Source of the DNA: Streptomyces echinatus
GTDB taxonomy: Bacteria; Actinomycetota; Actinomycetes; Streptomycetales; Streptomycetaceae
Assembly: GCF_014203595.1 (NCBI RefSeq)
Contig: NZ_JACHJK010000003.1
Coordinates: 62,001-126,000, forward strand
Reading direction: 5' to 3'
DNA length: 64,000 bases
The stretch's first letter is position 1, and each line of letters begins with the position of its first letter. This document shows positions 1 through 12,000 of the stretch, in pieces. Below the pieces are notes generated by a model. That model searched no databases. It was not told where the DNA came from and saw nothing but the letters and a program-made list of their open reading frames with translations. A program made the translations under genes and the position numbers.

Positions 1-3000
1 ACCGTCGAGCGGTCGAACAGGTCGGTGCTGTACTCGACCGCGCCGCTGAGCCCGGCCGGCGCGCCGTCGGGCCCGTGCTCCTCCGCGAACCCGAAGGTCA
101 GGTCGAGCCGCGCCGTCCCGGTGAGCACGGTCACCGCGGAGACCCGGAGACCCGGCAGCTCGAAGTCGCCGCCCGGTGCGTTCTGCACGACCAGCCCGGT
201 CTGGAACAACGGGTGGTGGGACAGCGCGCGGGACGGGTTCAGCACCTCCACCAGGTGCTCGAACGGCACGTCCTGGTGCGCGTACGCCGACAGCGCCGTC
301 TCCCGCACCCGCCCGAGCAACTCGGTGAACGTCGGGTCGCCGCTCGTGTCGGTGCGCAGCACGAGCGTGTTGATGAAGAACCCGACCAGTTCGTCCAGCG
401 CCTCGTCGGTACGCCCCGCGATCGGACTCCCGATCGCGATGTCCGTGCCCGCACCCAGCCGCGTGTACAGCGCGGCGAGCGCGGCCTGGAGCACCATGAA
501 CAGGGTCGCACCCGACCTCCGGGCCAACTCCACCAGCGCCGCGTGCAGTTCGGCGTCGATCCGGAGTTGGAGCAGGTCGCCGCCGTACGACATGGTGGCC
601 GGGCGCGGCCGGTCGGCCGGCAGCCGCAGCTGCTCGGGCAGCCCGGCCAGTGCCTGGGTCCAGTAGGTGACCTGGCGGGCGAACGCGCTGTCCGCGTCGT
701 GCTCGTCGCCGAGGATCTCGTGCTGCCACAGGGTGTAGTCGCCGTACGTCACCGGCAGCGGCGGCCATGCCGGTGCCCCGCCGCCCTGACGGGCGGTGTA
801 GGCCGCGGCGAGGTCGCGGGCCAGCGGGCCCATGGACCAGCCGTCCCCTGCGATGTGGTGCATCACCAGCAGCAGCACATGCTCGTCCGGCGCGACCGCG
901 AACAGCTCCGCCCGCAGCGGTACTTCCGAGGTCAGGTCGAACGCCCGCACCGCCGCCTCGCGCAGCAGTTCGGGCAGCTCCGCCTCGCCGGCCGCGCGTA
1001 CGGTCAGCCGGACGGCGGCCTCGGCGGTGTCCAGCACCCGCTGGTACGGGACTCCGGCGGTGTGCGGGAAGACCGTGCGCAGGGTCTCGTGCCGGGCCAC
1101 CACGTCCGCGAGCGCGGCGCTCAGCGCGTCCCGGTCGAGGTCGCCGGACAGCCGCAGGGCGAGCGGCATGTGGTACGTGGCGCTCGGCGCCCCGAACTGC
1201 TGGAGGAACCAGAGCCGGCGCTGGGCGAACGACAGCGGCATCGGTTCGCGGCGGGGCTGGGGTACCAGGGCCTGCCGCGCGGTGCCGGCGTCATGCAGAC
1301 CGGCCGCCAGCCCGGCGGGCGTCGGCGCCCGGAACAGGCTGCGCAGTTCCAGCTCGACCCCGAGGGTCGCCCGGACCCGCGAGACCAGCCGGGTGGCGAG
1401 CAGGGAGTGCCCGCCCAGGTCGAAGAAGCCGTCGTCGACCCCGACCCGCGGCACGCCCAGCACCTCGGCGAACAACTCGCACAGAATCTGCTCCTGCGGC
1501 GTGCGCGGCGCCCGGCCGCCGGCGGTCGTGCCCGGCTCGGGCGCGGGCAGCGCCGCCCGGTCCAGCTTCCCGTTCGGCGTCAGCGGCAGCGCGTCCAGCA
1601 GCACGAACGCGGACGGCACGAGGTGGTCCGGCACCTGGTCGCGCAGGTACGCCGCCAGCGCCGCCGCGGTCGCCCCGGTCCCGGCCAGGGGCACGACGTA
1701 CGCGACGATCCGGTCCTCCCGGGCGAGCACCGCGACCTGGGCGACACCCGGGTGCGCGGCCAGCTCGGCCTCGATCTCGCCCGGCTCGACCCGGAACCCG
1801 CGGACCTTCACCTGGTGGTCCACCCGGCCCGCGAACTCCAGCTCTCCCCCAGCCTCCGGCCCGGGGGATCCCGAGGCGCGCCAGCGGACGAGGTCACCGG
1901 TGCGGTACATCAGCGTGCCGGCCGGACCGTAGGGGTTGGCGACGAACCGCGTGGCGGTGAGCCCGGGCCGGTTCAGGTAGCCGCGGGCGAGTCCCGCTCC
2001 GGCGAGATACAGCTCACCCAGCACGCCGGGGGCGACCGGTCGCAGCGCCGAGTCCAGAACGTATGCCTGGCAGTTGGCGATGGGTCGGCCGATCGGTACC
2101 GGCAGTGGGCAGTCGGCGGGGTCGGCCGGCAGCGGGTAGGCGGTGATCACATGGGTCTCGGCGGGGCCGTAGTGGTTGTGCAGCTCCCGGCCCGGCCGCC
2201 TGGCCTGGAAGCGGCGTACGACACCGCCGAGGCGCATCGCTTCGCCGGCCTGCGCGATCAGCCTCAGCTTCGGCAGCTCCAGTCCGGCCTCCTCGGCGGC
2301 CTCGGCCAGCGCCTCGACCACCAGGTTGGGCGCGAACAGCTCCTCGACCCCGTGCCGGTCCAGCCAGCGGGCGAACAGTTCGGCACTGCGGCGCTGCTCC
2401 TCGGTCGGCACCACCAGGGTCTTGCCGTACAGCAGCGCGGAGAGCGTCTCCTGCACCGAGACGTCGAAGCTGATCGCGGTGAACTGCGCGGTACGCGTGC
2501 CGGGTTCGCCACCGACGGACTTGTGGTGCCACGCCAGCAGGTTCAGCAGCCCGGCGGCGGGCATCACCACGGCCTTGGGCCGGCCGGTGGAACCCGAGGT
2601 GTAGATGACGTAAGCCGGGTGTCGCGCGTCCACGGCGACGGCCGGATCGTGCTCCGGCAGATCCCCGTCCGGTGTGACGGCCGCGAGGTCGTCGAGGACC
2701 ACGGCCGGCCTCGCGTCCTGAAGCATGTACGCGATGCGGGCGGCCGGGTAGTCCGGGTCGACCGGCAGGTACGCCGCGCCCGTCTTGAGCACCGCGAGTA
2801 CGGCGACCACCAGCTCGGCGGAGCGCGGCAGCCGCAGGGCGACGACCTGCTCCGGTCCCGCCCCGCGCGCGATCAGCCCGTGCGCCAGGCGATTGGCCCT
2901 GCGGTTCAGCTCCCGGTAGGTCAGCACGGTGTCCTCGAACACCACCGCCGGGGCCTGGGGGGTCGCCCGGACCTGTGCCTCGAACAGAGCGGGCAGGCCG

Positions 3001-6000
3001 GCATCAGGGGCCGGGCACGCGGTGTCGTTGCGTACGACCAGCAGCTCGTGCCGCTCCTCGGCGGTGAGGACGTCGATCCGGCTCAGCGGCCGGTCCGGCT
3101 CGGCGACCACCGACGCCAGCAGACGCAGCCACCGGGCGACGAGTGCCTCCACCGTGGCGGGGTCGAACAGATCGGTGCTGTACTCGACCCGCCCGACGAT
3201 GCCCTCGGCCGGTCCGCCGGTGCCGCCGCGCTCCAGCAGGTGGAAGCCGAGATCGAACATCGCCGTCGGTGTCCGCACCAGGACGATCTCGGCGGCCAGA
3301 CCGCTCAGCGCGAACTCGGTGCGGGGCACGTTCTGCAGCGCGAGCAGCACCTGGAACAGCGGCTGACGGGCGAGCGACCGGGACGGGTTGAGAGCCTCGA
3401 CGACGTGTTCGAACGGCAGGTCCTGGTGCGCGTACGCGGCCAGTGCGCCCTCGCGGACCCGGCCCAGCAGCTCGGCGAAGGTCGGGTCGCCGCTGGTGTC
3501 CGTGCGGAGCACCAGGGTGTTGACGAAGAATCCGACGAGGTCGTCCAGGGCCTGGTCGGTCCGGCCGGCGATCAGGCTTCCGACCGGGATGTCCGTGCCC
3601 GCGCCGAGCTTGTCGAGCAGCGCCGCCAGCGCGGCCTGCAGCACCATGTACACGCTGGCGCCGTGTTCCCGGCCCAGCCGGAGCAGCCCGGCGTGCAGTT
3701 CGGCGTCCAGTTCGATCGCGAGATGGCCGCCGGAGTAGGAGGGGGTCGCGGGTCGCGGGCGGTCGGCGGGGAGCCGGATCTGCTCCGGCAGGTTCGCCAA
3801 CTGCTCGCTCCAGTAGGTCTGCTGGCGAGCGAACAGGCTTTCCGGGTCGGCCGGGTCGCCGAGCAGCTCCCGCTGCCACAGGGTGTAGTCGGCGTACTGC
3901 ACGGGCAGTGGCGCCCACTGCGGCTCCTCGCCCCGGCGGCGTGCCGCGTACGCGGTGGCCAGGTCGGCGGCCAGCGGGCCCAGCGACCAGCCGTCACCGG
4001 CGATGTGGTGCATCACGAGGAGCAGCACATGGTCGTCCGCCGAAATCCCGAACACCTCGGCGCGCAGCGGAGTTTCGGCCGCGAGGTCGAATCCGCGCCC
4101 TGCGGCCCCCGCCAGCAGTTCCGGCAGGTCCCTCTCGTCGGCCGCGGTGACCGACAGCCTCGGGCGCGCCTCGCCGGAGGCCAGTACCTGCTGGTGGGGC
4201 ACACCGTCCGCGGCCGGGTAGATCGTGCGCAGGGTTTCGTGCCGGTCGACGACGTCGCCCAGCGCCGCCTCCAGCGCCGCCGGGTCCAGTGGTCCCGACA
4301 GCCGCCACGCGAGCGGCATGTTGTAGACCGAGCCGGCGCTTTCCAGCTGGCGAAGGAACCACAGCCTCCGCTGGGCGGACGACAGCGGCACCAGGTCGGG
4401 CCGCTCCACCGGCTCCAGGGCGAGCCTGGCCCCGTCCGCGCCGCCCAGACCGGCGGCCAGGCCGGCCACCGTCGGGGCCTGGAACAGGGTGCGCAGCGGG
4501 AGTTCCACGCCCAGGGTCGCCCTGACCCGGGCCACCAGCCGGGTGGCCAGCAGGGAGTGCCCGCCAAGGTCGAAGAAGTCGTCGTCGACCCCGACCTGAG
4601 GCAGGCCCAGCACCTCGGCGAACAGCCCGGCCAGCACGTGTTCCTGGGGAGTGTGCGGAGCCCGGCCGGACCGCCTCGCGGTGACCTCGGGCTCGGGCAG
4701 GGCGCGCCGGTCCAGCTTGCCGCTGGCGTTCAGCGGCAGGGCGTCGAGGGAGACGAACGCGGCCGGCACCATGTAGTCCGGCAGCCGCTCGCGCAGGTGT
4801 GCCCGCAGGTCCTCCGGCCGGAGCTCCGCCCCGGTGGCGGGCACCAGGTAGGCGACCAGGCGGGTGTCCTCCGCCCGGTCCTGCCGGACGATCACGGCGG
4901 CCCGCGCGACCTGCGGGTGTTCCGCCAATGCCGCCTCGATCTCGCCGAGTTCGATCCGGAATCCCCGGACCTTGACCTGGTCGTCGGTACGACCGAGGAA
5001 CTCCAGGTTTCCGTCCGGGCCCCACCGCACCAGGTCACCGGTGCGGTACATCCTCCCTCCTTGCCCGCCATCGGGCAGGAGGGCCCCACCGCTCGGCCCG
5101 AACGGGTCCGCCACGAACCGTCCCGCGGTCAGGCCCGGCCGGTTCAGGTAGCCGCGCGCCAGCCCGGCACCGGCGATGTACAGCTCACCCGGCACACCCA
5201 CGGGGACCGGCTGCAGCGCGGTGTCGAGCACATGCAGCCGGAAACCGTCGAGCGGCCGGCCGATCACTTGGCGCGGGCTCGACCCCAGCGGCGCGCAGAC
5301 CGAGTCCACCGTGCACTCGGACGGCCCGTAGTAGTTCAGGGAGAACACCCCCTCGGCCGCCCGCAGCCGCTCCCACAGCTGTTCCGGAACGACCTCCCCG
5401 CCCAACCCGACCACGGAGGGACGCCACCGCGGGTGGTCCAACAGGCCATGTTCGACGAGGACTTGCAGGTAGGACGGGGTCCCGCCGACCGTGTCCAGCC
5501 CGGCCCGCACGGCGTACTCGAGGTAGGCCTCCGGGTCGGACCAGGTGGCCTCGTCCAGGACGTGCAGCTCGTGGCCCGCGAAGAGGGCGATCAGCTGGTC
5601 GCAGGAAGCGTCGAACGACACGGACGTGGTCAGCCCCATCCGCAGCCGCTGCCCTGTCCGGAGGATCAGCGGGCACTGGTTGGCGAAGAGGTTGGACAGG
5701 CCGCCGTGCGTCACCACCACGCCCTTGGGCCTGCCGGTGGAGCCGGAAGTGTAGATGACGTAGACGGGGAGGCCCGGGTCGATGGCCACCGCGGGGTCCG
5801 TCGACGGGCACCCCGCCACCAGCGCGGCCGTCTCCGGGTCGTCGGCCACCAGCCATCCGGTGGGACCGGTCCGGGGCAGTCGGCCCCGGGTGCGGGTGTC
5901 GGTCACGGTCAGGACCGGCCGGGCGTCGTCGAGCATGTACTCGATCCGGGCGGGCGGGTACTGCGGATCGACCGGGAGGTACGCCGCGCCGGTCTTCATC

Positions 6001-9000
6001 ACCGCGAGGATCGCCACCACCAGCTCGGCCGACCTCGGCAGGGCCACCGCTACCAGCCGTTCCGGGCCCGCGCCCCGGGCGATCAGCGCATGGGCCAGCC
6101 GGTTCGCCCTCGCGTCCAGCTCGGCGTACGTCAGCGTTGCTTCCGGCCCCACCACCGCGACGGCGTCCGGAGTCGCACGCACCTGAGAGCGGAACAGCTC
6201 CGGCAGGCTCTCGGTGAAGGCCTGGGCCGCCGGGCCGGTGCCCAGCGCCGTCAGCTCACCGCGCTCCTCGAGGGTGAGCAGGCCGATTCGGCTGAGCCGC
6301 CGCCGGGGGTCGGCGATCGCGGCGCGGAGCAGCCGGACCCACCGCCCGAACATCGTCTCGACGGTGGCCGGGTCGTACAGGTCGCTGGAGTACTCGACGA
6401 ACCCGTCGATCCCGTCCGGGGAACCGTCCTCCGCATGCCGCTCGGACATCGTGAAGATCAGGTCGAGCTTGGCGGTGGTGGACGTCGACGGCATGTCGCC
6501 GACCCGCAGCCCGGGCGGCGCGAAGTCGGCCCGGGGTGCGTTCTGCAGCACCAGCATGACCTGGAACAGCGGGTGGTGCGCCAGCGACCGGACCGGGTTG
6601 AGGGCCTCGACGAGGTACTCGAACGGAAGGTCCTGGTGCGCGTACGCGGCCAGCGCGGTCTCCCGGACCCGGCCCAGCAGTTCGGCGAACGTCGGGTCGC
6701 CCGAGGTGTCGGTACGGAACACCAGGGTGTTGACGAAGTAGCCGACCATCTCGTCCTGCGCCTGGTCGGTCCGGCCCGCGACCGGGCTCCCGACCGGGAT
6801 GTCGTCGCCGGCGCCGAGCTTGCTGAGCAACACGGCGAGCCCGGCCTGGAGCACCATGAACAGGCTGGTGCCGTGGGCGCGGGCGAGTTCGCGCAGCCCG
6901 CGGTGCAGCTCGGCGTCCAGTTCGGCACGCACGGAACCGCCCCGGTGCGTGGCGACCGCCGGGCGGGGCCGGTCGCCGGGCAGCTGGATCTGCTCGGGCA
7001 GACCGGCCAGCCGGCGGGTCCAGTAGGCCGCCTGCCGGGCGAACAGGCTGTCCCCGTCGGCGGCGTCGCCGAGCAGCTCGTGCTGCCACAGGGTGTAGTC
7101 GGCGTACTGGACCGGCAGCTCCTTCCACTGCGGCTCCTCGCCGCGGCACCGCGCCGCGTACGCGGTGGTCAGGTCCTGCGCGAGAGGGCCCAGCGACCAG
7201 CCGTCAGCCGCGATGTGGTGGAGTACCACCTGGAACCCGTGCTCGTCCGCCGCCAGCTCGAACAGCCCGGCACGCAGCGGCACATCAACAGCCAGGTCGA
7301 ACCGGCGGGTCTTCGCTTGCGCCATGGCGGCCGGCAGCTCGGCCTCGGTGGTCCGGCTCACGAGCAGCCGCGGGCGGGCTGCCGCGACATCCAGCACCTG
7401 CTGGTACGGCACGCCGTCCACCGCCGGGAAGACGGTGCGCAGGCTCTCGTGCCGGGCCACCACGTCCGCCACGGCGGCCTCCAGGGCCCGCCGGTCCAGA
7501 TCCCCGGACAGCCGCCAGGCCAGGCAGATGTGGTAGTTCGCGCTGGCTCCCTCCAGCTGGTGCAGGAACCACAGCCGCCGCTGCGCGAACGACAGCGGGA
7601 TCGCCCCGGGCCGCTCGCGCCGTACCAGGGCGGCCTGCGCCGGTCCGGCCGCCACCAGGGCCGATGCCAGGCCGGCCGGTGTGGGCGCCTCGAACAGGGT
7701 GCGCAGCGGCATTTCCACGCCGAGCGTCGCGCGGATCCGGGCGGCCAGGCGGGTGGCCAGCAGCGAGTGCCCGCCCAGGTCGAAGAAGCCGTCCTCGACG
7801 CCGGCCGACGGCACGCCCAGGACCTCGGCGAACAGCTCGCAGAGGATCTGCTCCTGCGCGCTGCGCGGCGCGCGGGCGGTGGCCGCCGGGGCGAGGTCGG
7901 GGACGGGCAGGGCCCTGTGGTCCAGCTTGCCGTTGGCGGTCAGCGGCAGCGTGTCCAGCACGACGAAGGCCGACGGCACCATGTACTCCGGCAACCGCTC
8001 GCTCAGGTGCGCGCGCAGTTCGGCCGGACTCGGTGCGGTACCTGCGGCCGGCACCAGGTACGCGACCAGCCGGGTGTCGTCGGCCCGGTCCTGCCGGGCC
8101 AGGACGGCGATCTGGGCGACACCGGGGTGCGCGGCCAGGGCCGCCTCGATCTCGCCGAGCTCGATCCGGAAGCCGCGCACCTTCACCTGCTGGTCGGCCC
8201 GGCCGACGTAGCGCAGGCTTCCTCCCCCGGCCTCCGGCCGGGGGGACCCCCACTCCGCGCGGCGCACCACGTCGCCGCTGCGGTACATCCGCGATCCCGG
8301 CGGTCCGAACGGGTCGGCCACGAACCGCCCGGCGGTCAGGCCGGGCCGGTTCAGGTAGCCGCGCGCCAGGCCTGCGCCCGCGACGTACAGCTCGCCGGGC
8401 ACGCCCGGGGCCACCGGCCGCAGGTGGGCGTCCAGCACGTACGTCCGCAGGTCCGGAAGCGCCGCGCCGATCTGGCCGGCGGCTGTTTCGGCCCGGTCGA
8501 GCGCCGCGTACGTGACGTGCACCGTGGTCTCGGTGATGCCGTACATGTTGACCAGCCGCGGCGCGTCGTCCGGGTGCCGCTCGTACCAGCTCGCGAGCCG
8601 GGCGTGCTCCAGCGCCTCACCGCCGAACACCACCGTGCGCAGTGCGAGCGAGCGGCCGGTCTCCGGGGCCTCCTCGTCCGCCTGCATCAGCTGGTAGAAC
8701 GCGGACGGCGTCTGGTTGAGCACGGTCACCCGTTCGCGGGCGAGCAGTTCCAGGAAGCGGCCGGGCGAGCGGCTGGTCTCGTGGTCCACGATCACCAGAC
8801 GGCCGCCGTACAACAGCGGACCCCACAGCTCCCACACCGAGAAGTCGAAGGCATAGGAGTGGAAGAGCGTCCAGACGTCCTCGGCGGAGAAGCCGAACTG
8901 CTTCTCGGTGGTGCCGAACAGCCGCACCACGTTTTGGTGCGGGACCACCACGCCCTTGGGGTCGCCGGTGGAGCCGGAGGTGTAGATGACGTAGGCGGCG

Positions 9001-12000
9001 TGGCCCGGGTGGAGGGGGACCTCCGGGTCCGTCTCCGGCAGCCCGTCCAGGTCGGCCGTGTCCAGCAGCAGCCGGTCCACCTGGTCCGCGCCCGGCAGGT
9101 CGCCGATGCGGCTCGTGGTCACGAGGAGCGCGGGCCGGGCGTCCTGGAGCAGGTAGGTGATCCGGGCGGCCGGGTACCGCGGGTCCACCGGGAGGTAGGC
9201 GCCGCCCGCCTTCAGCACGGCGAGCACCGCCACGACCTGCTCCGCCGAGCGCGGCAGGGCCAGGGCCACGCGCTGCTCCGGGCCCACTCCCCGGTCGATC
9301 AGGGCGTGCGCGAGCCGGTTCGCGCGGGCGTTCAACTCGCCGTAGGTCACATTGACTTCGCCGTCCGTGACGGCGACGGCGGCCGGGTTCGCCCGTACCT
9401 GTCGCTCGAACAGCGCGGTCAGGCCGCTCTCCGACGGCCCCTCGTCCCGGTCGGTACGAGCCGGGAGCAGCGCGCGGAGCTCGTCGGCGGACAGCAGGTC
9501 CACCTGGCCGATCCTCCGGCTCGGGTCGGCGACGACGGCACGCAGCAGCCGCAGCCACCGCTCGACGATCCCGGTCACGGTGGCCTCGTCGAACAGGTCG
9601 GTGCTGTACTCCACCACGCCCGACAGGCCGTCCTCACCGGGCTCTTCGGCCAGGATGAAAGTCAGGTCGCACTTGGCCGTCCCGGTGTGGACCAGGTCGG
9701 TCGCCACCCGCAGCCGGGGCAGGTCGAACGTGCCGAGGGGTGCGTTCTGCAACGCGAGCATGGTCTGGAACAGCGGGTGGTGCGCCAGCGACCGAGCCGG
9801 GTTCAGCGCCTCCACCAGGTGCTCGAAAGGCACGTCCTGGTGCGCGTACGCGGCCAGCGCGTCGGCCCGCACCCGGCCCAGCAGTTCGGTGAAGGAGGGG
9901 TCGCCGGAGAGGTCGGTGCGCAGCACCAGGGTGTTGACGAAGAAGCCGACCAATTCGTCCGCGGCCTCGTCGGTGCGTCCGGCGATCGGCGTGCCTACGG
10001 GTACGTCGGTACCCGCGCCCAGCTTGCCCAGCAGGGCGGCCAGCCCGGCCTGGAGCACCATGAAGAGGCTGGCCCCGCCGTCCCGGGCGAGCGTGCGCAG
10101 GCCCTGGTGCAGCTCTGCGTCGATCCGCACCGGCAGATGGGCGCCCCGGTAGGACATCGCGGCCGGCCGGGGCCGGTCGAACGGCAGCTCCACCTGCTCC
10201 GGAAGGCCCGCCAACCGCGCCCTCCAGTAGTCGAGCTGACTGTTCAGCAGGCTGTTCCGGTCCGAGCCGTCACCGAGCAGCTCCCGCTGCCACAGGGCGT
10301 AGTCCGCGTACTGGACCGGCAGCGGCGACCACTCCGGTTTCGCGCCCTCGGCGCGGGCCAGGTAGGCAGCCGTGAGGTCCCGTGAGAGGGGCCCCATCGA
10401 CCAGCCGTCGCCGGCGATGTGGTGCACCACCAGCAGCAGCACGTGCTCCTCGGCCGCCAGCTGGAACAGTTCGGCGTGCAGCGGCGGCTCCTCGGCGAGG
10501 TCGAAGCCGTACCGGGCCGCCTGCGCCAGCCGCTCCGGCAGCTCGCATTCGCCGAGCTCGGTCATCCGCAGCCGCGGCCGGGCCTCCTCCGGGTCCAGCA
10601 CCCGCTGGCACGGCACGCCGTCGATCGTCGGGAAGACGGTGCGCAGGCTCTCGTGCCGCTCGACCACGTCCGCCAGGGCGGCTTCCAGGGCCCGCCGGTC
10701 CAGGTCCCCGGACAGGCGCAGGGTCAGCGGGATGTTGTAGGTGGCGCTCGGGCCCTCCATGCGGTGCAGGAACCACAGCCGGCGCTGCGCGAAGGACAGC
10801 GGGATCGCGTCGGGCCGCTCGCGCCGCCCCAGTGCGGGGCGGGCCCGGCCCGCGACATCCACGGCCGCCGCCAGTGCCGCCACCGTCGGCGCGTCGAACA
10901 GGTCGCCGAGCCGCAGCTCCACGCCGAGGAGCGAGCGGGCCCGGGCGATCAGCCGGGTGGCCAGCAGGGAGTGCCCGCCGAGGTCGAAGAAGCTGTCGTC
11001 CGGCCCGGGTTCGGCCACCCCCAGCACCTCGGCGAACAGCCCGACGAGCAGGTGCTCGGTGGCGGTGCGCGGTGCGCGGCCCGGCGCGGCGGGCTGTCGC
11101 TCGGGCGCCGGGAGGGCCCGCCGGTCGAGCTTGCCGTTCGGAGTCAGCGGCAACGCGCCCAGCAGCACGTACGCGGACGGCACCATGTGCCGGGGCAGCC
11201 GGTCCCGCAGGTGGTCGCGCAGCGCGGTCTCGGTCACGGTGGCGCCGTGACCGGGCACCGCGTAGGCGACCAGCCGGGGTTCCTCCTCGGTGCGCACCGT
11301 CACGGCGGCCCGGGCGACCTGCGGGTGCTCGGCGAGCACGGCCTCGATCTCGCCGAGCTCGACCCGGAAGCCGTGGATCTTGACCTGGTCGTCGGTACGG
11401 CCGAGAAACTCCAGGTTCCCGGCCGCGTCCCAGCGCACCAGATCCCCGGTGCGGTACATACGCGACCCTCCCGGCCCGAACGGGTCCGCGACGAACCGCC
11501 CGGCGGTCAGCCCCGGCCGGTCGAGGTAGCCGCGGGCCAGCCCCGCGCCCGCGATGTACAGCTCACCCGCCGCACCGGTCGGCAGCGGCCGCAGGGCGCC
11601 GTCGAGCACGTACAGCCGGGCGTTGGTGACCGGTCGGCCGATCACCGGGCGTGGGCTCGACTCCAGCGGTGCGGTCACCGAGTTGACGGTGCATTCGGAC
11701 GGTCCGTAGAGGTTGAGGCAGGACACGCCCTCCGCCGCCCGCAGCTGCTCCCACAGCCGCTCCGGGACGGCCTCGCCGCCCGCCGCGACCAGTGCCGGGC
11801 GCCACCTTGGGTCGCTCAGCAGCCCGTGCGACAAGAGCACCTGAAGGTAGGACGGGGTGGCTTCGAGGTAGTCCAGTCCGCAGCGCGCCGCGTATCCGAC
11901 GAGGGCGTCGGGGTCGGTCCAGGTCTCGTGCTCCAGGACATGCAGCTCGTGCCCCCCGAACAGAGCGAGCAGCTGGTTCCAGGAGGCGTCGAAGGACACC

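Noticed and set aside
75..10385. A very long plus-strand open frame (over 3400 codons), and similar long plus-strand frames up to 15.5 kb
   Set aside because: It is the complement of the NRPS and exporter genes. The product is Arg/Gln/Gly-rich with no domains, while the minus strand carries all NRPS motifs in one frame.
9560..10900. Search for epimerization domains between carrier and condensation domains
   Set aside because: Carrier-to-HHxxxDG spacing in all modules fits a single condensation domain; there is no room for a tandem E domain.
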